6,209 nucleotides of DNA from Bacteroidia bacterium (GTDB lineage Bacteria; Bacteroidota; Bacteroidia; AKYH767-A; OLB10), in the NCBI GenBank assembly GCA_025450095.1, contig JANWID010000343.1, positions 1 through 6,209 of the forward strand. Reading direction: 5' to 3'. Below the pieces are notes generated by a model, which saw only the letters and a program-made list of their open reading frames with translations, was not told the DNA's origin and searched no databases. The position numbers and the translations under genes are program-made. Every line of letters begins with the position of its first letter. Within the stretch, counting starts at the first letter, position 1. Of this stretch, positions 1-6,209 are shown piece after piece.

Positions 1-3000
1 GGCATTCCGGATGAAGTGGCAAAAATATTATTGGGCAAATTGACTTCCATTAATGAAACTGCTGCCAACGAAACTATCCAAATATTTAATGGTAGTTATT
101 CAAAAGGCACAGCGGCCAGGGATATTTTTCTCGATACCACTTATGCATTAATTATCAAAACGGCAACACTGAAACTGAAACTGAACGACCGTGATATTGC
201 GTTACCTGCCGATAAGGATGAAAAAACAAAACTGGCATATGAAGAATTAAATAAGTTGCTGATTGAATATTTATTGAACGAAACAAGCCGGCAAGCAGTT
301 GTGCAGCTACACATAGAAGAATTTAGGTTTCAGGAAGATGTTTGTAAAATAACCTTAAACAAAATTCAACTCCAGGGAACTGTGTTGCCTCTTATGGAAC
401 ATTGGTTTGATTCCAACCTGTTGGCAAAGGTCGCGGGAATATATGTGAATGCCATAAGCATTGCCAACTTCCCGATACTTTTCGACAGCTACAGGTTGCT
501 GGATAAAATTGCCTTGGTTCACACCAAGTTGCCCCTTCAATTATCCCAAATTGAATTAATGGTTACCAATGCCGTTGATTTCGGGATTATAAATTATAAT
601 GAATTGCCAATAACCTCACCTGTAGCTAATTCAAATTTTGATAAATGGAAAGAATACGTTCAACTGTGGCAGTTTAGTCAGCTTTATCCAGATAATGATT
701 ATGGAAACCTGGCTGCGGCTTTAAAAATGTTGCTCCCAATGGCTGCTACGGAAGCCCAGTTTCTGAACTACTATTCCGGGTACACAGGTTGGGTTGAATC
801 GGAGCTCACTACACTGCGCTTACAATTGGGAATGACATACCCTGCAGACTATAAAAAACCATCTGCTTCTTTAATGCTTGATCAGTGTATTAATCTGCTC
901 ATTACTCCTTCAATTAAAGCATCCGAAATTCCTCTAATAATCAATCCTGTTCCACTTAGTACTGATGCCATCGCGGTAAAACAATTAATAAAATCAAAAT
1001 ACGACAATGCGCAATGGTTGAATACAGCTGCCAATATTCAAGCATCAACTCTAGAGAGCAAAGGTATCAGGGAGAAAAAGAGAGATGCATTGGTGGCTTA
1101 TTTCACTCATCATGTAGTAAATGGTTTAACCTTTAAGGATACCAATGAATTATATGGTTATTATTTGCTGGATGTAGAAATGGGAAGTACAGAGGTAACG
1201 ACGAGGGTGCTGCAGGCAAATCTTTCTACACAGTTATTTGTGCAACGCTGCCTTATGAACCTTGAATCGGAAGTAATAGCAGATGATACAGATGTCGACG
1301 GCTGGAAACAATGGGAATGGATGAAGAATTACAGGGTTTGGGAAGCCAACCGGAAAGTTTTCCTTTACCCCGAAAACTGGATTGAACCTGAACTCCGCCT
1401 TGATAAATCCTATTTCTTCAAGGAGCTGGAAAATGATTTGATGCAAAATGAAATCAACCAGCAGAATGTGGAAAATGCCTATGTAAGTTACCTGGAAAAA
1501 TTGGACAATGTAGCCAGGTTGGACGTTTGCGGTTTTTATTACGAACACGAAACTTATACCATGCATGTCTTTGCCCGGACTTATGATGATCCGCATATGT
1601 ACTTCTACCGCAGATGGGTAGATGACAGGTATTGGACACCATGGGAAAAAGTAGACCTGGAAATAAATGCCACCCAGGTAATTCCGATAGTGATGAACCA
1701 CCGCCTGTATTTATACTGGCCCGATTTCAGGGAAAAGGCAGTTGAAGCGAACTCTTCAAAAGTACCCGCACAAAGCGAGCAGGGAACCACTGTTGCGCAC
1801 ACTCCAACGGATAAGTATTATGAAATAAGATTGGCAATGAGTGAGTACAGAAATAAAAAATGGACGCCCAAGAAAATATCTAAAACATGGGCTCCAACAC
1901 TTGCAACTCCAACTCTTGGTTCCTTAGATAATTTCACATTCATTCCCCTCGACTTGCTGGATATATGTGATAAATTCCTGATTGGTTGTATCGTAAATGC
2001 ATCGCCAAAGGTTCAGGATGATTTTAAAACTACTCCATACATATTTTTTGAACTGGGCGGATGCCATGGCACGCCTGAAGTACTCTCCGATACAGACGTG
2101 TTGGGACTGTTATCTCATCCTATCATTACTCAATTTGAAAGAACTGAATTAAGTTATCTGGAAAGCCAGGAAAAATATACAACGCCAAACGATTTACTTG
2201 CTTACCAGCAGGGGAATCTATTTATAAATCACCAATCCATTTTAAATAAAACTCCCGGCTGGTTCAGAAATCCTGTATCCGCTCAACTCAGTTTTTTTGA
2301 TAAGCTGTTGATGTGGATTTACTGGATGTGGATTCAGGCATTTAAGCAACAAGGTATAGAAATAGGAAGAAAATGGATGTTGCCTTACACAACTGGTACT
2401 ATGCTCCCGTTCTTTTATGAAGATAGAAAAAGAACATTTTTTGTTTTACAGCAAATCATACTATTTGAAGGTAAAATAGACACGACGGGGAAAACAGGAG
2501 AAAATTATAATATTGCTGAACTATTTTATTCAGATATCATTCGCATCATCGATGAATTTTTCAGTACCGGAAACTTGTCCGACATAATAAAACCCTTCTT
2601 TGAAAACGGTAAAAAGCCTGGTATAACTTATAAGCTTAAGTTCACCAATTTTTATCACCCGTATGTTTGCTTTATGGTTAAGCAGTTATACAAACACGGG
2701 CTTGATGGAATGATGAAAAGGGAAGTACAGCTTTTAGACAAGGTAAAATTCCCGGAAATAAAAGAATTCAGTTTTAAAAATACTTATAACCCTACCTTGT
2801 TGGTGAATAAAGGTATTCCCATTCCAACAGACCTTTACCCGAATTATCCAAAAGAAACTATTGATTTTACTCCTTCGGGAAGTTATTCAGGATACAACTG
2901 GGAGTTATTTTTCCATGCACCGTTGATGCTTGCAGTAAGGCTCGGTCAAAATCAACGTTTTGAAGAGGCTCAACACTGGTTTCATTATATATTCAATCCC

Positions 3001-5697
3001 ACCGATACCTCATTGCATCCGTCGCCGCAAAAATTCTGGAATACCAAACCGTTTTTTGAAAGAAGTAACCAGGGATATATTGATGAGCGAATTGATAATA
3101 TCTTAACAATGGTAAACAGCGGCAACGCTGAACTGATTAAACAAGTAGAAGATTGGAGAAAAAATGCATTTCAGCCACACCTCATAGCCAAATTCAGAAC
3201 AGTGGCGTACCAGAAAACTGTGGTGATGAAGTACCTGGATAACCTGATTAACTGGGCTGATAATTTATTCCGAAGTGACAGGCGGGAAGCTATAAGTGAA
3301 GCTACCCAGCTTTATATTCTTGCAGCCGAAATCCTGGGACCTAAACCCATGGTGATTCCCAGGCATATTGAATCTCCGGTACTAAATTACAACCAGCTGG
3401 AGCCTAAACTGGATGCATTTGCCAATGCCATGATCAATGTCGAAAATTTCATCCCGTTTTTTGAAACGGAAATTGATGACATTGATGTTGCTGCGCCTTT
3501 ACCTGCGTTAGAAACATTCTATTTCTGTATTCCTAAAAATGATAAGCTGCTTGAATACTGGGATAAAATCGCCGACCGCTTGTTTAAGATAAGGCACAGT
3601 ATGAATATTGACGGAATCGAACGACAACTGGCTCTCTTCGATCCTCCAATTGATCCGGGGTTATTGGTAAAAGCAGTTGCATCGGGTATCAGCATTGGAC
3701 AAGCAATATCGGGAATGAACGCACCGCTTCCGCAATACCGTTTCCAAATCATGGTGCAAAAAGCCAATGAATTTTGCAATGAAGTAAAATCATTAGGTGG
3801 TGCCCTGTTGTCGGCGCTTGAGAAAAAAGATGCGGAAGCGTTGTCATTGCTCCGGTCTACTCATGAAATACGAATGCAGGAAGCTGTACGAGAAGTGAAG
3901 AAGAGGCAGATTGAAGAAGCGAAAATGAATATTGAGAGTCTGAAGAAAACAAAGGATGTTACAAACGAGAAAAAGAAATATTATGAGGGGCTCAGCTATA
4001 TGAACCCGGCAGAAATCATTGCCTTTTCTTTATCTACAGCTGCTACCTTATTGGATGCAGCCATTGCTGCGGGTTATATCCTAACGGGTGGATTGAAAGC
4101 GATTCCTCAATTTGTTGCAGGCGCTTCAGGCTTTGGGGGTTCTCCGCATGTAAATGTTGATATCGGGGGAGTTCAGTTTGGCGATGTGGCTGATGCTGCA
4201 ACCAAAACTATATCTTCCATTTCCCATGCATTGGATAAAGGCGCTTCGCTCGCATCCACTCAAGGTTCATACATCAGGCGTCAGGAAGAATGGGATTTTC
4301 AAAAGACACTTGCAATAAAAGAACTGCTGCAGATGGATAAACAGATTGCCGCTGCCGAGATAAGACTTGCCATTGCAGAAAAGGAGCTGGATAACCATGA
4401 ATTGCAGATGGAACAGTCGAAAGAAGCGAAAGCCTTCATGGAAAATAAATTCACAAACCTGGAGCTGTATAATTGGATGATTGGCGAAATATCGGGTGTC
4501 TATTTCCAGTCGTATCAGTTGGCTTATGATGTTTCCAAAAAAGCGGAACGCTGTTACAGGTTTGAGCTTGGGTTGGGGGATTCTAATTTCATACAATTCG
4601 GTTATTGGGACAGTATGAAAAAAGGGTTACTCAGCGGGGATAAGCTGGCACTTGATATACACAGGATGGAATCCTCATACTACGAACAGAATAAAAGGGA
4701 ATTTGAAATCACCAAACATATTTCACTTTCTCAAATTGATCCGTTGGCGTTATTGTCGTTAAAACAAAAAGGCGAATGTTTTATAAATCTACCCGAAGAA
4801 ATCTTCGATCTTGATTACCCTGGACATTATTTCAGACGAATCAAATCAGTTGCTGTTTCGGTTCCATGTATCGTTGGCCCCTACAATAGTGTCAATTGTA
4901 CCTTAACCATATTAAAGAGCCGTACAAGAATTTCATCAAATGCTGCAATTGTGGATTACAGCGCTGTCCCAACAGAAGAAGATGAGGGATTCAGTTTTAA
5001 TTTTTCATCCATCCAGCAAATGGTTACCAGCAGCGGGCAAAATGACAGTGGAATGTTTGATGTAAACCTAAAGGATGAACGTTACCTGACATTTGAAGGG
5101 CACGGTGCTATTAGCGAATGGAAGGTGGAAATCAATAAAGACTTTAAAAACTTTGATCTGGATACCATCAGTGATATTATCTTCCATGTGAGATATACTG
5201 CCAGGCAAGGAGGAAAAGTTCTTGCAAGTAAAGTAAAAACAAAGTTGACAGCTAATTTTGGTCAGATCATTAAAACGTACCAGAATGGTACAGGGTTCTT
5301 TAAATTAATAAGTATGAAATCGGAATTCCCCACCGAATTTCACCGCTTATTACATGCTCCGGCCGCACCACATCAAGTTGATCTGAATTTCAACGCCAAC
5401 AATGTGCCCTATTGGTTGAGTGGAAAAAATCTTGAATTTGACGGCGCTGCCAGTGGTCAAATGATGTACATAAAGCCAAAGGCAGGTCAGGTCATTAATG
5501 CAAATTCTTTAACCCTGCAACTAAACGGGCAGCCAGTAGATTTTGTTCCTGCAACAAAATTAGGAGAACTCAATATTGGTGTAACTACCCAAAGCGGGCC
5601 TCTGTTTGGTGTGTGGAATATTGATAACGGACCTACTGCATTGGACGCATCAAAAGTGGATGATCTGTTATTGCTAGTAAAATATAATGTTAACTGA
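1..5697 (+). CDS. TcA-type Tc toxin subunit (pore/receptor-binding component), 5' truncated by window
   Basis: Residues are numbered from the first codon of the window (residue n = bases 3n-2 to 3n). The frame is open to base 1, so the GTG at 16 is probably internal. Seen in order: helical shell with YTGW (261-264) and KYDNAQWL (333-340); ABC-toxin-N region with RDALVAYF (361-368); YRVWEANRKVFLYPENW (444-460); neuraminidase-like domain about 485-630 with YWTPWEKV (544-551) and YLYWPDF (570-576); FFYEDRKRTFFV (804-815); FYHPYV (884-889); YNWELFFH (965-972); HWFHYIFNPTD (992-1002); pore-forming helices about 1240-1335 and 1420-1500 around a hydrophobic tip (1338-1380); TcB-binding domain about 1560-1740 with DYPGHYFRRIKSV (1605-1617) and GHGAISEW (1700-1707). 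In the family, TcA pentamers bind host cells and inject a TcB-TcC-borne toxin. Photorhabdus TcdA1 has about 2516 residues, so at least several hundred N-terminal residues are missing here. Assignment rests on recognised family motifs; target host and cargo are unknown. Confidence 0.95.
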   Translation, partial: GIPDEVAKILLGKLTSINETAANETIQIFNGSYSKGTAARDIFLDTTYALIIKTATLKLKLNDRDIALPADKDEKTKLAYEELNKLLIEYLLNETSRQAVVQLHIEEFRFQEDVCKITLNKIQLQGTVLPLMEHWFDSNLLAKVAGIYVNAISIANFPILFDSYRLLDKIALVHTKLPLQLSQIELMVTNAVDFGIINYNELPITSPVANSNFDKWKEYVQLWQFSQLYPDNDYGNLAAALKMLLPMAATEAQFLNYYSGYTGWVESELTTLRLQLGMTYPADYKKPSASLMLDQCINLLITPSIKASEIPLIINPVPLSTDAIAVKQLIKSKYDNAQWLNTAANIQASTLESKGIREKKRDALVAYFTHHVVNGLTFKDTNELYGYYLLDVEMGSTEVTTRVLQANLSTQLFVQRCLMNLESEVIADDTDVDGWKQWEWMKNYRVWEANRKVFLYPENWIEPELRLDKSYFFKELENDLMQNEINQQNVENAYVSYLEKLDNVARLDVCGFYYEHETYTMHVFARTYDDPHMYFYRRWVDDRYWTPWEKVDLEINATQVIPIVMNHRLYLYWPDFREKAVEANSSKVPAQSEQGTTVAHTPTDKYYEIRLAMSEYRNKKWTPKKISKTWAPTLATPTLGSLDNFTFIPLDLLDICDKFLIGCIVNASPKVQDDFKTTPYIFFELGGCHGTPEVLSDTDVLGLLSHPIITQFERTELSYLESQEKYTTPNDLLAYQQGNLFINHQSILNKTPGWFRNPVSAQLSFFDKLLMWIYWMWIQAFKQQGIEIGRKWMLPYTTGTMLPFFYEDRKRTFFVLQQIILFEGKIDTTGKTGENYNIAELFYSDIIRIIDEFFSTGNLSDIIKPFFENGKKPGITYKLKFTNFYHPYVCFMVKQLYKHGLDGMMKREVQLLDKVKFPEIKEFSFKNTYNPTLLVNKGIPIPTDLYPNYPKETIDFTPSGSYSGYNWELFFHAPLMLAVRLGQNQRFEEAQHWFHYIFNPTDTSLHPSPQKFWNTKPFFERSNQGYIDERIDNILTMVNSGNAELIKQVEDWRKNAFQPHLIAKFRTVAYQKTVVMKYLDNLINWADNLFRSDRREAISEATQLYILAAEILGPKPMVIPRHIESPVLNYNQLEPKLDAFANAMINVENFIPFFETEIDDIDVAAPLPALETFYFCIPKNDKLLEYWDKIADRLFKIRHSMNIDGIERQLALFDPPIDPGLLVKAVASGISIGQAISGMNAPLPQYRFQIMVQKANEFCNEVKSLGGALLSALEKKDAEALSLLRSTHEIRMQEAVREVKKRQIEEAKMNIESLKKTKDVTNEKKKYYEGLSYMNPAEIIAFSLSTAATLLDAAIAAGYILTGGLKAIPQFVAGASGFGGSPHVNVDIGGVQFGDVADAATKTISSISHALDKGASLASTQGSYIRRQEEWDFQKTLAIKELLQMDKQIAAAEIRLAIAEKELDNHELQMEQSKEAKAFMENKFTNLELYNWMIGEISGVYFQSYQLAYDVSKKAERCYRFELGLGDSNFIQFGYWDSMKKGLLSGDKLALDIHRMESSYYEQNKREFEITKHISLSQIDPLALLSLKQKGECFINLPEEIFDLDYPGHYFRRIKSVAVSVPCIVGPYNSVNCTLTILKSRTRISSNAAIVDYSAVPTEEDEGFSFNFSSIQQMVTSSGQNDSGMFDVNLKDERYLTFEGHGAISEWKVEINKDFKNFDLDTISDIIFHVRYTARQGGKVLASKVKTKLTANFGQIIKTYQNGTGFFKLISMKSEFPTEFHRLLHAPAAPHQVDLNFNANNVPYWLSGKNLEFDGAASGQMMYIKPKAGQVINANSLTLQLNGQPVDFVPATKLGELNIGVTTQSGPLFGVWNIDNGPTALDASKVDDLLLLVKYNVN

Positions 5698-5735
5698 TAG
5701 AATGATCTAATTGTCTCGGAAGAGAGGTATGTAAA

Positions 5736-5822
5736 ATGTCAAAAGAAGCAAGTAAATCTTTTATGCGTCATTTCACTTTTGCATTGGCTAAAGATAATTT
5801 CAACGGGGCGCTGACATTGTAG
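5736..5822 (+). CDS. Possible 28-aa ORF downstream of the TcA gene (unrecognised)
   Basis: An ATG 38 bases after the TcA stop opens 28 codons (MSKEASKSFMRHFTFALAKD and eight more residues, ending ALTL) closed by TAG. A purine-rich GAGAGG at 5722-5727 lies eight bases upstream of the ATG, a good Shine-Dalgarno-like spacing, although Bacteroidota depend little on such sites. I do not recognise the peptide; it has no signal peptide or membrane segment. Placed directly behind the toxin gene on the same strand, it could be a short co-transcribed peptide, the stub of a former downstream gene cut by the hairpin-rich DNA that follows, or chance. The frame after the stop shows no continuing homology that I can recognise. 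Confidence 0.25.
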   Translation: MSKEASKSFMRHFTFALAKDNFNGALTL

Positions 5823-5859
5823 ACACAAGCAACATTATTCCAGAATTTGTGTGAATTAC

Positions 5860-5890
5860 TGCTGAGTGCTGGCAATGCCAGCACTCAGCA
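5860..5890 (+). terminator. 14-bp perfect hairpin, possible end of the toxin transcript
   Basis: TGCTGAGTGCTGGC (5860-5873) is exactly complementary to 5877-5890 across an AAT loop. It is the first strong stem after the toxin stop, so transcript termination or 3'-end protection is plausible. No run of T follows on either strand, so it is not a canonical intrinsic terminator and may instead be a repeat unit of the cluster that follows. Confidence 0.4.
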
Positions 5891-5901
5891 TATATGAGGA
5901 T

Positions 5902-5947
5902 TTTCAGTGCGGATGCCGCTGATTTTTCAGCGGCATCCGCACTGAAA
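5902..5947. repeat. 21-bp perfect inverted repeat with TTTT loop
   Basis: Bases 5902-5922 are an exact reverse complement of 5927-5947, separated only by TTTT (5923-5926). The inner arms read GCGGATGCCGCTGA and TCAGCGGCATCCGC. A perfect 21-bp stem is longer than most intrinsic terminators, and no T-tract follows it on either strand. The length and GC-rich arms fit a REP-like or MITE-like extragenic palindrome. Its structure is certain; its role is not. Confidence 0.85.
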
Positions 5948-5955
5948 CCCTCCCG

Positions 5956-5969
5956 CCTGCCGCGGCAGG
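5956..5969. repeat. 14-bp perfect palindrome CCTGCCGCGGCAGG
   Basis: The 14 bases are fully self-complementary with no loop. The 9-mer CCGCGGCAG inside it (5960-5968) recurs in direct orientation at 5996-6004. It begins eight bases after the 21-bp hairpin, inside the GC-rich block. It could be a protein-binding site or part of an extragenic repeat unit. Confidence 0.6.
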
Positions 5970-5977
5970 ATTTCCCA

Positions 5978-6050
5978 AGGAACACATAAACCAAACCGCG
6001 GCAGAACATGTACAAAAGTCTGTCGCGACCGGGCGGCGGAAAATGTTCCT
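5978..6050. repeat. Weak nested inverted repeats around a GC-rich loop
   Basis: AGGAACA (5978-5984) is complementary to TGTTCCT (6044-6050), and GAACAT (6004-6009) is complementary to ATGTTC (6043-6048). The two right arms overlap, so the pairings are alternatives. The enclosed sequence includes the 8-base palindrome GTCGCGAC (6022-6029). Stems this short with loops this long could be chance; they are listed because they continue the run of paired sequence. Confidence 0.3.
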
Positions 6051-6070
6051 GATAATATTTAATGATCCTC

Positions 6071-6120
6071 ACATCCTCGTCCCAACCCTACAGGCCAACG
6101 CTTCAGACGAGTATTGATGT
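6071..6120. repeat. Bulged 11-bp inverted repeat
   Basis: ACATCCTCGTC (6071-6081) pairs with GACGAG (6106-6111) and then GATGT (6116-6120), leaving a four-base TATT bulge on the right side and a 24-base loop (6082-6105). This places a further hairpin about 20 bases beyond the GC-rich block. It resembles the outer stem of a structured RNA or an extragenic repeat unit. Confidence 0.5.
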
Positions 6121-6131
6121 AATAAAAAATA

Positions 6132-6194
6132 GGTCTTAGATTCGAGTGGACAATAATGCCACAATTTGTGTAGAACAAATATAAATCTAAGACC
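6132..6194. repeat. 11-bp inverted repeat enclosing a 6-bp hairpin, next to an ATG
   Basis: GGTCTTAGATT (6132-6142) is exactly complementary to AATCTAAGACC (6184-6194). Inside lies ATTTGT (6164-6169) paired with ACAAAT (6175-6180) across a GTAGA loop, three bases from the outer right arm. The right arm ends one base before an ATG at 6196 that runs off the window. It may be a leader hairpin covering the start of the next gene, or the end of a mobile element. Confidence 0.6.
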
Positions 6195-6209
6195 CATGAC
6201 AAATTTAAA

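Larger units (their letters stand above)
5823..6195. other. Non-coding spacer made mostly of inverted repeats
   Basis: No credible gene was found here in any frame. The stretch is a succession of hairpins and palindromes, each listed separately. Bases 5901-6040 are 58% GC (81 of 140 by hand count), against visibly AT-rich DNA on both sides. A near-identical 13-mer, CCAGAATTTGTGT at 5840-5852 and CCACAATTTGTGT at 6159-6171, brackets the block. No clear Bacteroidota-type promoter (TAnnTTTG with an upstream TTG at suitable spacing) was found ahead of the ATG at 6196. Confidence 0.7.

Noticed and set aside
16..18. GTG as the true start of the TcA gene
   Set aside because: The frame is open upstream to base 1, the visible protein begins within the helical shell, and TcA proteins are much longer, so this is an internal valine codon.
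1234..1701. Minus-strand ORF of 155 codons inside the toxin gene
   Set aside because: It lies wholly opposite the neuraminidase-like domain of a well-supported gene and looks like an antisense shadow, with no recognisable motifs.
5800..6072. Minus-strand ORF of 90 codons across the hairpin region
   Set aside because: It runs straight through the palindromes; its SADAAEKSAAS segment is just the translated 21-bp hairpin. It starts with GTG and matches no family I know.
6161..6168. Bacteroidota-type -7 box (TAnnTTTG) at ACAATTTG
   Set aside because: The first two consensus bases are wrong and no TTG lies at the right distance upstream.
5861..6194. CRISPR array or integron attC site
   Set aside because: The hairpins differ in sequence and length with no regular direct repeat or spacer pattern, and no integrase core-site arrangement was recognised.
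6196..6209. Start of a downstream gene (ATG ACA AAT TTA AA)
   Set aside because: Only four codons are visible, with no ribosome site or promoter; kept as a possibility in the findings but not annotated as a gene.

Overview
The window is dominated by one very large plus-strand gene that fills the first 5.7 kb, followed by about 0.5 kb of non-coding DNA rich in inverted repeats. The gene is the 3' part of a TcA-type subunit of an insecticidal-toxin-like Tc (ABC) toxin complex. Its reading frame is open to base 1, so the true start lies outside the window; 1898 codons are visible, ending in a tandem TGA-TAG stop. AT-leaning codon use (many aaa, gaa, aat, tta) and my recollection of similar proteins suggest a member of the Bacteroidota, possibly a Chitinophagia- or Sphingobacteriia-like environmental genome. 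This is an inference, not something the sequence proves.

Bases 1-5697 hold, in order, the C-terminal part of the alpha-helical shell, the 'ABC toxin N-terminal' region, a neuraminidase-like beta domain, a poorly conserved Trp-rich stretch, the conserved YNWELFFH/WFHYIFNPTD block, the long helix-hydrophobic tip-helix of the translocation channel, the TcB-binding domain, and a beta-rich tail of about 160 residues. All hallmarks of the C-terminal two thirds to three quarters of a TcA are present, and there is no internal frameshift. In Tc systems TcA forms the pentameric receptor-binding pore, and a TcB-TcC cocoon docks on its C-terminal domain and passes a toxic enzyme through the channel.

Bases 5698-6209 contain no recognisable TcB or TcC gene. 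They hold a possible 28-codon ORF with a good Shine-Dalgarno-like sequence, then a string of hairpins: a 14-bp perfect stem, a 21-bp perfect stem with a TTTT loop, a 14-bp GC-rich palindrome, a bulged 11-bp stem, and an 11-bp inverted repeat enclosing a smaller hairpin that ends one base before an ATG at the window edge. The core of this block (5901-6040) is 58% GC (81 of 140 bases by hand count), visibly richer than the toxin gene. It looks like a REP- or MITE-type intergenic repeat cluster, perhaps also serving as transcription end. No RNA gene, CRISPR array or complete mobile element was seen.
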